The notes under the pieces were generated by a model, which saw only the letters and a list, made by a program, of their open reading frames with translations, made no database searches and was not told the origin of the DNA. A DNA stretch of 51,293 nucleotides from DAOUBP01 sp034432655. Lineage in GTDB: Bacteria > Chloroflexota > Anaerolineae > CG2-30-64-16. The stretch's first letter is position 1. Each line of letters opens with the position of its first letter. This document shows positions 39,956 through 47,374 of this stretch, in pieces. Both the position numbers and the translations under genes were made by a program. The stretch lies in NCBI GenBank assembly GCA_034432655.1, contig DAOUBP010000067.1, forward strand, positions 1-51,293, given 5' to 3'.

Positions 39956-40735
39956 ATGCCTTCAACACCCATGTTGGTTCTCATCGAGGAAGATAAGCAC
40001 TGGTGGTTTGCCAGCCGCACCCGGGCGATTCTGGCATATCTGGACCGGTATGTGGGCGCAGGGAAGGATTTGCGCGTGCTGGATGTCGGCTGTGGGGCAG
40101 CCAACATGGCCCATCACCTGCGCCATTACGGTTCCGTGATCGGCCTGGATAACAACCCCCGGCCGCTGGCGGTGGCGCGGGAGCGCGGGATGGAGGTTTA
40201 TCAGGGCACGGCGGACGATCTGCCCTTTGAACCGGAGACGTTTGATCTGGTGACGCTGCTGGATACGGTGGAGCATGTGCCGGCGGAGGATCGGGTGTTT
40301 GCCGAGTGCCATCGGGTTCTGCGAAGCCCTGATCCCGCTGCAGGGCGGCCCGGTGGCCGCCTGATGGTCACTGTGCCGGCGTTCATGTTTCTTTGGAGCC
40401 GTAACGATGTGCTCAACATGCACCAGCGCCGTTACACGGCAGCGGAGTTGCGGGCCAAACTGACAAAGCACGGCTTCCGTGTGTTGCGCATTTCGTACAA
40501 CAACTTTTTTATTTTCCCCCTGGCGGCTGCTGTGATCCTGCTCCGCCGCAATCGCGCCGAGCCCGATCTGGCGTCCCCCCATTTCGATGAGGACGCCTAT
40601 CAGGTGGAGATGGAGCCGGCGCCCCCGCTGATCAATGCGGTTTTGACCTGGGTGGGCAAGGTGGAGGCGGCCTTGCTAAGGCGGGTCTCCCTGCCCTTTG
40701 GCACCAGCATCATCGCCATTGCAGAAAAAGCCTGA
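39956..40735 (+). CDS. Class I SAM-dependent methyltransferase
   Basis: 259 residues, ATG at 39956, AAGGAGG upstream. The SAM-binding motif I is VLDVGCGAANMAHHL. IGLDNNP follows as motif II, then GTADDLPFEPETFDLVTLLDTVEHVP as motifs III-IV, and GGRLMVTVPAFMFLWSRND. The HQRRY element and the C-terminal hydrophobic stretch (FFIFPLAAAVILL) are common in methyltransferases of glycan loci. It ends the glycosyltransferase run, so a sugar or polyprenol-linked glycan is the likely substrate. Confidence 0.9.
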   Translation: MPSTPMLVLIEEDKHWWFASRTRAILAYLDRYVGAGKDLRVLDVGCGAANMAHHLRHYGSVIGLDNNPRPLAVARERGMEVYQGTADDLPFEPETFDLVTLLDTVEHVPAEDRVFAECHRVLRSPDPAAGRPGGRLMVTVPAFMFLWSRNDVLNMHQRRYTAAELRAKLTKHGFRVLRISYNNFFIFPLAAAVILLRRNRAEPDLASPHFDEDAYQVEMEPAPPLINAVLTWVGKVEAALLRRVSLPFGTSIIAIAEKA

Positions 40736-40781
40736 TATCCGCAAGATGGCTGCTGCGCCGCGGCAGCACCTGCTTCCTCGC

Positions 40782-41870
40782 CTACCACGCCAACGTTAGC
40801 AGCCGTGCCAGGTCCTCTGCAGTGTAACTGCCCCGCACACGCACACGTTTGAGCTCGAAGATGTGAGCCAACGTGTGCGTGGCGCCTTGCCGGGTGGACA
40901 GGCCGCCCCAATAGCCGGCGGAGCGGTACACGGCGATCACCTGTTCGTCATAGCTGCCGGCCGGGTACGACACCCAGCGCGGATGATCGCCCAGATGCTC
41001 CTCGATGGATTCTTTTCCCCCCAGTGCTTGCCAGACCAGGTAATCTACCGGTTTGCCTTTCAGGTCGGGGTGATCGCGGCTGTGTGAGCCAAAGCGCTGC
41101 CCTGCCGCAGCCATCTCTTCGATCTGCGGCCAGCTCAGGTAGCCGGCTCGGCCCTGGTTCACGAAATCGCTGATGATGAAAAAGTGCCCGACCATCCCAT
41201 AGCGTTGGAGCAGCGGGAAGGCGTTGATGTAGTTGTCCTCGTAGCCGTCGTCGAAGGTCAAGATCACCGCTTTTTCGGGCAGCGCGCGGCCTTGGGCCAG
41301 CGCGTAAAGCAGATCATCCAGGGTAACGGTTCGATATCCGGCCTCTTGCAGGTATTGCAGGTGGCTCTCGAAACGCTCCGGGGTAACCGACAGGTCGCGA
41401 CGGTAGATATCTGCATCGGCCGGTGGTACTGAGATGTAGTGATACATCAGGATCGGGACGCGCAGCTCCCGGGCAACTCCGTCAGGGGTTGGGCCGGGCG
41501 TGGGCGTGGCGGTCGGGCTGGGGGTGGGCGTGGCGCTGGGCGACGGGGTCGGGGTCGGTGTATATGTCGGCCGGCTGGTTGCTGTGAGGGTGGGCGTTGC
41601 GGTCGCAGCGGACGTGGGCGTATGGGTTGCAGTTGACAACCCGTGCGTTGCGGGCGGCTGCGTGTGGGTCACGGAAACCGGCGCATGGGCCGCAACTGCC
41701 TGTGTCGGCAAGGGGGCCGGCGTCGCAGGCCGGGCCACTGCGCAGCCTGCCAGCGCTATGGCGCACACGCCCCAGGCCAGGCCGGATAAAACACCCGTCA
41801 ATGTTCGGGATTTGGACAACGGTCGAGTTTCCACGGGCAAAAGGATAAACCAAGGCCGTTGCCGTGTCAA
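40782..41870 (-). CDS. Lipoprotein polysaccharide deacetylase
   Basis: 362 residues from a TTG at 41870. The start is uncertain: other TTG/GTG codons lie within the next 20 residues and none has a clear Shine-Dalgarno. A hydrophobic segment ends in a lipobox IALAGC (Cys ~43). A long Thr/Pro/Ser/Ala linker (~45-130) then leads to an NodB-like domain: LRVPILMYHYIS, VILTFDDGYEDNY (catalytic Asp-Asp), FGSHSRDHPDL (metal His pair) and WVSYPAGSYDEQVI. It probably deacetylates an external GlcNAc-containing polymer. It converges on the methyltransferase of the glycan cluster. Confidence 0.9.
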   Translation of the reverse strand: MTRQRPWFILLPVETRPLSKSRTLTGVLSGLAWGVCAIALAGCAVARPATPAPLPTQAVAAHAPVSVTHTQPPATHGLSTATHTPTSAATATPTLTATSRPTYTPTPTPSPSATPTPSPTATPTPGPTPDGVARELRVPILMYHYISVPPADADIYRRDLSVTPERFESHLQYLQEAGYRTVTLDDLLYALAQGRALPEKAVILTFDDGYEDNYINAFPLLQRYGMVGHFFIISDFVNQGRAGYLSWPQIEEMAAAGQRFGSHSRDHPDLKGKPVDYLVWQALGGKESIEEHLGDHPRWVSYPAGSYDEQVIAVYRSAGYWGGLSTRQGATHTLAHIFELKRVRVRGSYTAEDLARLLTLAW

Positions 41871-41989
41871 AAACCGGTGTTTGGTCCTGGCATTCGCTGC
41901 CGATAGTCAACAAGAATAGAGAAGATGCCCGGAGGGTACAGCATAACCCTATGTCTATCGAGGCTATTCCAAAATTCGACAACAAAGAT

Positions 41990-42018
41990 TTGACAGGACT
42001 CAGGTAATCGCATATAAT
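41990..42018 (+). promoter_or_regulatory. Perfect-consensus sigma70 promoter upstream of the RpiR-type regulator
   Basis: TTGACA (41990-41995), 17-bp spacer, TATAAT (42013-42018). All 12 hexamer positions match. The predicted start near 42025 leaves an untranslated leader of about 240 bases. Nothing else is seen in 41871-41989. Confidence 0.75.
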
Positions 42019-42024
42019 AAGCGT

Positions 42025-42264
42025 CGAAGTTGCAGGAAGTGCCATTCGCGCCTATTCCCCCAACTGGCTTGGCTGCAGAATGCAGATCGCGGGCGAGCCG
42101 GTTTGGCGCGGTGGATCGTTCTTTTGGGCCGGTGAAAAGGGTGCATAGCCCGGGCCAGGAGCGGTGTAGCTTCCGCAACCGGCAGACGTCCCGCCCGGGA
42201 CAAAACGGATGTGTGGGGCAACGGCCCCGGCACAAAATATCACTATCCCTTTACGAGGTGAGGC
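42025..42264 (+). ncRNA. Long untranslated leader, possibly structured
   Basis: About 240 bases between a consensus promoter and the regulator start. Inverted repeats are visible, for example GTCCCG-CC-CGGGAC near 42189-42202. I recognise no known riboswitch class. Reading frames within it do not look like protein. Confidence 0.3.
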
Positions 42265-43092
42265 ATGTTCAGGGAGCAAATTCGCAAGTACTATGACCAT
42301 TTGTCGCGCAGTTATCGGCGGGTCGCTGATTTCATCCTCAGCGACTATCGGACGGCGGCGTTCATGACCGCTGCGCAACTGGCCGACGCTGTGGACGTGG
42401 ACACCACTACGGTCGTCCGTTTTGCGCAGCGTCTGGGTTATCCGGGCTATCCGGAGTTGATCGAGGATATCCAGGAGCAGGTCAAGCTCGAGCTGAACCA
42501 GACTTATGCCAAGCCGAGCGAGAGTGAAGAGGTGTATACCAGGGTGCAGGCGCTGTTGGTCAAGGATCGCACCAATCTGGAAAAGACCATGGCGCACAAC
42601 ACACCGGAGCTGCTGGAGAATATCCTGGACATCCTGCGGGCAGCCCCGCGGATCATCGTGACGGGAGAATCGTACGCTGCGCCCCTGGCCAAGTCCTTCG
42701 CCCTGATGTTGCGCGAAGCCGGCCTGCCGGTGGTCTACGCGGAAGGGGATGTTTATGAGCGGGCGGCCGCGATGGGCCGTCTGGCCCGCAAGGAAGTGGT
42801 TGTTGGCCTGACGCCGGTCGAGGGCCCTTCAGGGGTCGCGCAAGTGTTGCGCTACGCGCGCAGCGAGGGCGCGATCACGCTGGCCTGTCTGCCAAGCCTG
42901 AGCAGCCAGGCCGCGCGAGCGGCAGAGCATCTCCTGTATGCGCCGGGTGAGTCGGAGGAAGGCCTCCCGAGCCTGACCGGCGTGTATTCGTTGTGCACCG
43001 CGGTGGCTCAGGCCCTGGCATCCCTGCAGCCAGAGGCCACTGCCAAGCGCGCGGCCGAGATCAAGCACGCCCTGCAACAACTGACCTCCTGA
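42265..43092 (+). CDS. MurR/RpiR-family transcriptional regulator, copy A
   Basis: 275 residues, ATG at 42265, GAGGTGAGG upstream. The N-terminal HTH_6 domain (~1-77) has LSRSYRRVADFILSDYRTAAF, the helix-turn-helix MTAAQLADAVDVDTTTVVRF and AQRLGYPGYPELI. The C-terminal SIS (sugar isomerase) domain (~110-250) has PRIIVTGESYAAPLAKSFAL and VVVGLTPVEGPSGVAQVL. These regulators sense phosphosugars such as MurNAc-6-P. No sugar catabolic gene is adjacent. A paralogue follows after 122 bases. Confidence 0.88.
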   Translation: MFREQIRKYYDHLSRSYRRVADFILSDYRTAAFMTAAQLADAVDVDTTTVVRFAQRLGYPGYPELIEDIQEQVKLELNQTYAKPSESEEVYTRVQALLVKDRTNLEKTMAHNTPELLENILDILRAAPRIIVTGESYAAPLAKSFALMLREAGLPVVYAEGDVYERAAAMGRLARKEVVVGLTPVEGPSGVAQVLRYARSEGAITLACLPSLSSQAARAAEHLLYAPGESEEGLPSLTGVYSLCTAVAQALASLQPEATAKRAAEIKHALQQLTS

Positions 43093-43155
43093 TCCGGGTG
43101 CCGACAGAGATGTCGGCAGGTGATCGGCATCAGCCCGGACTGCCAGGGCACTCAG

Positions 43156-43204
43156 CGGGCTGCGGCCAGACGACTTTCCGCGCGGCTGCAGCCCGATTTG
43201 TTTT
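43156..43204 (+). terminator. Terminator between the two RpiR-type genes
   Basis: CGGGCTGC (43156-43163) and GCAGCCCG (43188-43195), then ATTTGTTTT. It ends only ten bases before the second regulator's GTG start, so it could also act as an attenuator. A smaller hairpin, GCCGACA/TGTCGGC, lies near 43101-43118. Confidence 0.65.
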
Positions 43205-43214
43205 GGGGTGAACT

Positions 43215-44132
43215 GTGTATAAAGACGCCATTCGTTCCATCTACCAGTATCTTTCGCCCGGTTATCGGCGCATCGCAGATTTCCTTCTTGAACACTATCA
43301 GGACGCGGCTTTTATGACTGCCGGGGCGGTCGCCCGGGCAGCTGAAGTAGATACTGCGCTGGTGGTGAGATTTGCACAACGCCTTGGTTATCCCGGTTTC
43401 CCGGAGTTGATCGCAGAGATTCAGGAGGAGGTCAAGCGCGATCTGCGGGCGGCGTACAAGCCGGTGGAGGGGGGAGACGCACCGGTTCAGGTATTCCAGC
43501 GTCACCTGTTGCAGGATCGCAACAACCTGGAGTTCATGTTGTTGCATCTGGATGCGGAAAAGCTCGCAAAGACCCTGGAGGCCTTTCTGAGGGCCGGCCG
43601 CATCTTTGTGATCGGCGAAGGGAACGCTTGCTATCTGGCCGAGGCTTTCAGCATGCGCCTGCTGGCGTTGGGGTTTTCAGCCCATGTTGTTTCCTCTGAG
43701 GTGGCCGGCCAGGCGGCCATCGTCGCCGGCCTGCGGCACGATGATCTGGTGGTGGCCATTACGATGACTGCGATGAACCCCGGCGTGGTCGCTTTCGTCA
43801 AGGGCGCCAGGGACGTGGGTGCCAACACGGTCGGTATCGTGCCCTCGATGACCAATCCCGTGGCCGGGCTGGTCGAACACGTCATCCACGCCCCTGTGCA
43901 AACCTGGGGTCTCGTGCCTTCATGGACTGCGATCGCCTCGACGCTCAGCGCCCTCTCGCAGGCTTTGGCTCTGACTGCTCCGGAAGCGGCGGCCGAGTGG
44001 GCGGCGCGCACCGATTATTTCCTGCGCAGGTATGAGGAAACCCTGAAGCAAGATCTGGTTAACGTGCGCGCCACGTTGGCTGAGTACAACGAGCCTCCTC
44101 ATGATCTGCGTGCTGCCGTCGCCGCCGACTGA
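43215..44132 (+). CDS. MurR/RpiR-family transcriptional regulator, copy B
   Basis: 305 residues, GTG start at 43215 (MYKDAIRSIYQYLSPGYRRIADF) with GGGGTGA upstream. HTH_6 domain with MTAGAVARAAEVDTALVVRFAQRLGYPGFPELI, closely similar to copy A in the recognition region. The SIS domain (~130-265) has GRIFVIGEGNACYLAEAFSM and LVVAITMTAMNPGVVAFV. The SIS domains differ more than the DNA-binding domains, which suggests similar operators but different effectors. A terminator-like hairpin lies just before the gene. It ends 13 bases from the convergent membrane gene. Confidence 0.87.
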   Translation: MYKDAIRSIYQYLSPGYRRIADFLLEHYQDAAFMTAGAVARAAEVDTALVVRFAQRLGYPGFPELIAEIQEEVKRDLRAAYKPVEGGDAPVQVFQRHLLQDRNNLEFMLLHLDAEKLAKTLEAFLRAGRIFVIGEGNACYLAEAFSMRLLALGFSAHVVSSEVAGQAAIVAGLRHDDLVVAITMTAMNPGVVAFVKGARDVGANTVGIVPSMTNPVAGLVEHVIHAPVQTWGLVPSWTAIASTLSALSQALALTAPEAAAEWAARTDYFLRRYEETLKQDLVNVRATLAEYNEPPHDLRAAVAAD

Positions 44133-44145
44133 TTGACGCCTGATT

Positions 44146-45558
44146 TCATGTGCGGCGGTGCGGGGTGGCGGTCAATGTACCTAGCGCCAGGAATGCCAGC
44201 ACGTAGCCCAGATAGTTCTCGTTGAGGAAACGCGAGACAAAGAAAAAAGCCAGCAAGAACAGGCCATAGTTCCACAAAGCGCGGGCCGGCGTGTTTTCGC
44301 CGGCCTGTTGTTTGAGCAGGCCGATCAACAGGGGTAGGCCCACAGCCAGCTCCGGCAGCCAAAACGGCCAATAGTCAAAACGGCTTTGCACCCATCCCAG
44401 CGCTAACACCAGATTCGATGCTCCCCAGCCCCAGATTTGATAGGCTGTCTCCGACGTGCCGGCCGACCACCGCCAGACATCGTCGAACAGCGCGGCCGGA
44501 TCCCAAAGCGCATAAGGGCCGATCAGCAGGATCATCACGGCAAAAGCGGGCCAGGCGGCGCGAATAGCTCGGTTCAGCCAGGCGGCCGGCCGGCGCCAGA
44601 GGTCATGAGCATCGCCCCCTGCGACTAACAGCAGATAGAAAGGCGCCAGAAACCATGCGGTGGGCTTGCTGGCCCATGCCAGCCCCAAAACTCCCGCCGA
44701 CGCCAGTTGCCAGCCGCGGCCGCCGGCCGAACTCTGTCCCTTTGCATACAGCCACAGGCTCAGCACGCACCATGCCAGGACAAAACTGTCGTTCTGGCCG
44801 TAAATGACATCAGAGCCCATGATCGGGTTCAGCCCCAGGAACATCAGCAGTAGCAGCTTGTTTTGCGCCCCGCGTGCCAGTCCGGGCGCCAACGCCAGCA
44901 TCAACACGAACAAGAACAGGTACACGAAGCGCTGGTCGTACCAGCCGATCGTGGCATCGGCCAGCACTTTGAACGGCGCTGAGAATAAGAAAGTCCACGG
45001 CAGATAGGGATAATGATACAGCGCGGTGCGAAACTCGTTGATCCCCCATTCTGCCATCGGCGTGTCAACATAGTCCTCCACGTAGGGGTTGCGCCCGGCC
45101 AGTAGATACGCGATGGTAGCTTCGGTCTGAATCACCCCGCCGTCGTGGCTGTAACTGGCAGGCCCGCTGCCCTGGCGCAAGAGGATCAACTTGGCACTGG
45201 AGGCAACCACTGTCAGCAAGATGATAGCCCAAACCAAAGCGAGCCTGACCCGGTAGCGCAGCCGGTCGTTGCGCAGGAATGCCGCGGCCAGCGCATAGGC
45301 CAGCAGACATCCCAGCGTCGCGACGATCAACAGCAGGCCGATGGGGTCCACCAGTTGTTGTTGAGCCAACAGGGCGGCTGCCTGCGGCGAGAGAAGCCCG
45401 CCCAGCCAGGGATGGCGCGCCACATCGTTCTGGCGCAGGGGTAACACCGCCGCTTCGGCCAGCGTGTCAATCCGGATGCGGGCGATTGTCAACGCCGCCA
45501 GCACCAGCACATCTGTGCGCTGGTGTGCCGTTTCTTCGGGAGGTAGACTGGATGTCAT
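44146..45558 (-). CDS. Polytopic GT-C/GT87-like membrane glycosyltransferase
   Basis: 470 residues from ATG 45558 (MTSSLPPEETAHQ). An upstream in-frame ATG (45576) would lie before a TATAAT sequence and is less likely. About ten hydrophobic helices. A first extracytoplasmic loop has SHDGGVIQTEATIAYLLAGRNPYVEDY, resembling the acidic catalytic loop of polyprenol-phosphate-sugar-dependent GT-C enzymes (the 'GRNPY' element is common in GT87/DUF2029 proteins). Later motifs are LGLNPIMGSDVIYGQNDSFVLAW and LGLAWASKPTAWFLAPF. It probably adds a sugar on the outer face of the membrane. The acceptor is unknown. Confidence 0.75.
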   Translation of the reverse strand: MTSSLPPEETAHQRTDVLVLAALTIARIRIDTLAEAAVLPLRQNDVARHPWLGGLLSPQAAALLAQQQLVDPIGLLLIVATLGCLLAYALAAAFLRNDRLRYRVRLALVWAIILLTVVASSAKLILLRQGSGPASYSHDGGVIQTEATIAYLLAGRNPYVEDYVDTPMAEWGINEFRTALYHYPYLPWTFLFSAPFKVLADATIGWYDQRFVYLFLFVLMLALAPGLARGAQNKLLLLMFLGLNPIMGSDVIYGQNDSFVLAWCVLSLWLYAKGQSSAGGRGWQLASAGVLGLAWASKPTAWFLAPFYLLLVAGGDAHDLWRRPAAWLNRAIRAAWPAFAVMILLIGPYALWDPAALFDDVWRWSAGTSETAYQIWGWGASNLVLALGWVQSRFDYWPFWLPELAVGLPLLIGLLKQQAGENTPARALWNYGLFLLAFFFVSRFLNENYLGYVLAFLALGTLTATPHRRT

Positions 45559-45564
45559 ATAACT

Positions 45565-45570
45565 ATTATA
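45565..45570 (-). promoter_or_regulatory. TATAAT box next to the GT87-like start codon
   Basis: On the minus strand TATAAT lies six bases before the ATG at 45558, so transcription would begin at about the start codon and give a leaderless mRNA. No good -35 is seen. Confidence 0.35.
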
Positions 45571-45638
45571 AACCATCTGTGTATTTCGCTATAGTCCGCC
45601 GTAGCCCGGCGTGATGGCCATTTTCTTGTGCGGGCGGT

Positions 45639-45667
45639 TTGTCATGGATTGCGATTCCCCGTATAAT
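45639..45667 (+). promoter_or_regulatory. Promoter of the Crp/Fnr-family gene
   Basis: TTGTCA (45639-45644), 17-bp spacer, TATAAT (45662-45667); expected start near 45674, 40 bases before the ATG. Confidence 0.65.
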
Positions 45668-45714
45668 GTGACCGTCAGTGGTGCGGCGATGTGCCGCTTA
45701 TCGTGGGGGCCAGC

Positions 45715-46383
45715 ATGGACGAAAAAAGGGTATATCTTTCCGATCTCGATCTGTTTCGCGATCTGTCCGAGCGTGACAGGGCGGAACTGGATCGCATGAC
45801 CACCATCACCAGCGTCCCCAAGGGACGGGTTTTTTACCAGCCGGAGGATGTCAGCGAGGTCCTTTTCCTGATCAAAGAGGGCCGCGTGCAACTCTATCGT
45901 ATTTCGCCTGAGGGCAAGAAGCTGGTGATTGCTACGCTGGGGCCGGGCACCGTTTTCGGTGAGATGGCGCTCCTCGGCCAGCAGATGCACAACACCTTCG
46001 CGGAAGCTTTGGACGATTGCCTGATCGTGGTGATGAGCCGTGCGGACCTGGAACGCCTGATCTTGAGCAAGCCCAGCGTGGGATTGCGCATGTTGGAGAT
46101 CACCGGCCGACGGTTGAGCGACGCCGAGGCGCGGCTGCAAGATATGGCTTTCAAAGGCATTCCCGCGCGGCTGGCCTCGTTATTGCTTCGGCTGGCAGCG
46201 GAGCAGAACAGCAACGAGATCGTGGGGCTGACCCATCAGGACCTGGCAGAGACCATCGGCACCTATCGTGAGACCGCTACGCAGGTGCTGAACGAGCTGA
46301 AAGCGCAAGGGCTTATCGAGATCGGCCGGAAGCGCATCACTATTTGCGATCCTGAGCGTTTGGCCAAAGTCGCGCAAAGTTAG
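45715..46383 (+). CDS. Crp/Fnr-family transcriptional regulator
   Basis: 222 residues, ATG at 45715 (MDEKRVYLSDLDLFRDL). The cyclic-nucleotide-binding-type beta roll (~10-125) has VPKGRVFYQPEDVSEVLFLIKEGRVQLYR and GTVFGEMALLG. There is no cysteine set for an Fe-S cluster, so it is not an FNR-type oxygen sensor. The C-terminal winged HTH has LTHQDLAETIGTYRETATQVLNELKAQGLI. Its recognition helix keeps the Arg-Glu-Thr start of Crp but has Gln where Crp has its second Arg. The effector is unknown. It could be the activator for the palindromic site at 11450-11466, which is untested. A ferredoxin gene lies downstream with its own promoter. Confidence 0.9.
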   Translation: MDEKRVYLSDLDLFRDLSERDRAELDRMTTITSVPKGRVFYQPEDVSEVLFLIKEGRVQLYRISPEGKKLVIATLGPGTVFGEMALLGQQMHNTFAEALDDCLIVVMSRADLERLILSKPSVGLRMLEITGRRLSDAEARLQDMAFKGIPARLASLLLRLAAEQNSNEIVGLTHQDLAETIGTYRETATQVLNELKAQGLIEIGRKRITICDPERLAKVAQS

Positions 46384-46401
46384 GTGAGGGCGTCCTCCGG
46401 C

Positions 46402-46453
46402 TGTCAAACCCGACCGATGCTGTTTGACAAAATCGCAGGGGGCGATTTAGAAT
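46402..46453 (+). promoter_or_regulatory. Ferredoxin promoter with an inverted repeat over the -35
   Basis: TTGACA (46424-46429), 18-bp spacer, TAGAAT (46448-46453). The -35 is part of an 8-bp inverted repeat, TGTCAAAC (46402-46409) and GTTTGACA (46422-46429), a possible operator. Confidence 0.55.
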
Positions 46454-46527
46454 AAGGCCACCTTGCCGCGGACGACGGGCGAAGGCCGTCGTCGTTCACC
46501 GTATCCACCACGCCTAGGAGGAGCAAC

Positions 46528-46803
46528 ATGACGCATGTGATTTTCGATCTGTGCATCCGCGACGGTGCCTGCGCAGAGGTCTGCCCCGTGGAATGCATCG
46601 TGCCCGGTGAGCCGGAATCGGAGTGGCCCTGGTTCTACATTGATCCAGACACCTGCATTGACTGTGGCGCCTGCGTCCCGGAGTGCCCGGTAGACGCTAT
46701 CCGCCCGGAAGAGGATCTGAAGGTCGAGTTCCCGCAGTACGTTCATGCCATCGAACTCAACGCCCGTTACTTCAGAGAAGGCCCGGGTTATCCCAACAAG
46801 TGA
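46528..46803 (+). CDS. 2[4Fe-4S]-type ferredoxin
   Basis: 91 residues, ATG at 46528, AGGAGGAG upstream. The first cluster motif is modified: IRDGACAEVCPVECIVPGE, with Asp-Gly between the first positions as in seven-iron or Chloroflexota ferredoxins ('C..DGAC..VCPV.CI'). The second is canonical: CIDCGACVPECPVDAI. A short loop (EPESEWPWFYIDPDT) links them, and a C-terminal extension (~25 residues) follows. It is an electron carrier, a plausible partner for the aldehyde:ferredoxin oxidoreductase elsewhere in the window. Monocistronic, with promoter and terminator. Confidence 0.92.
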   Translation: MTHVIFDLCIRDGACAEVCPVECIVPGEPESEWPWFYIDPDTCIDCGACVPECPVDAIRPEEDLKVEFPQYVHAIELNARYFREGPGYPNK

Positions 46804-46834
46804 TTTCGCCGGGTCACGTAGATCGCGGATCATA

Positions 46835-46866
46835 CAGGCCCCTGCGCTTGCAGGGGCCTGCGTTTT
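46835..46866 (+). terminator. Ferredoxin terminator
   Basis: CAGGCCCCTGC (46835-46845) pairs perfectly with GCAGGGGCCTG (46850-46860), then CGTTTT. Confidence 0.9.
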
Positions 46867-46886
46867 GAGGAGGCCGGTTTTCTGTG

Positions 46887-47333
46887 ATGGCTGAAGATCG
46901 TTTGGAGCGCATGTACCCGCCGCGGCCACTGGTCGGCGTGGGTGCGGTGGTGTGGGACGGCAGCCGGGTGCTGCTGGAGCGTCGCGGCCAACCGCCGGCC
47001 CAGGGCTCCTGGACGTTGCCCGGGGGGTTGATTGACCTGGGCGAGACCGCTGCCGCAGCGGTGCAGCGGGAGGTGCGGGAGGAGTGCGGCATCGAGGTGG
47101 CCGTGGGGCCGGTGTTGGGCCTGTTTGAGCCCATTCAACGCGATCCTGATGGCCGTATTCGTTATCATTATGTGGTGATAGATTTCCTTGCCTACTATCG
47201 CTCCGGGGACATTCGCGTCGGCGACGATGCGGCCGATTTGCGCTGGGTCAGGCCTGAGGAGTTGGGCGATTATCAGTTGCATCCCGCTACCGCGGCGATG
47301 ATCGAGCGGGCGTTGACAATCGTGTTACAATAG
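46887..47333 (+). CDS. Nudix hydrolase (ADP-ribose pyrophosphatase/MutT-like)
   Basis: 148 residues, ATG at 46887, GGAGG upstream. The Nudix box is complete: GG followed by LIDLGETAAAAVQREVREECG ('Gx5Ex7REUxEExGU'). The preceding strand RGQPPAQGSWTLPGG is typical of ADP-ribose or nucleoside-diphosphate-linked hydrolases. The substrate is not determinable. glnA starts 41 bases downstream, and a TTGACA near its end may be part of the glnA promoter. Confidence 0.93.
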   Translation: MAEDRLERMYPPRPLVGVGAVVWDGSRVLLERRGQPPAQGSWTLPGGLIDLGETAAAAVQREVREECGIEVAVGPVLGLFEPIQRDPDGRIRYHYVVIDFLAYYRSGDIRVGDDAADLRWVRPEELGDYQLHPATAAMIERALTIVLQ

Positions 47334-47340
47334 ATAAAAG
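47313..47340 (+). promoter_or_regulatory. Possible glnA promoter within the end of the Nudix gene
   Basis: TTGACA (47313-47318), 16-bp spacer, TAAAAG (47335-47340). The -10 is weak and the call is tentative. Confidence 0.3.
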
Positions 47341-47374
47341 CCCTTTCATGGCTGATGCTGCCAAAGGAGTCAGT

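Noticed and set aside
42140..42210. Cobalamin-riboswitch-like words (CCAGGAG, CCGGCAGAC)
   Set aside because: The conserved B12 box and core spacing are not present.
42030..42296. 88-codon frame in the RpiR leader
   Set aside because: It overlaps the regulator start and has low-complexity Arg/Ser/Pro composition.
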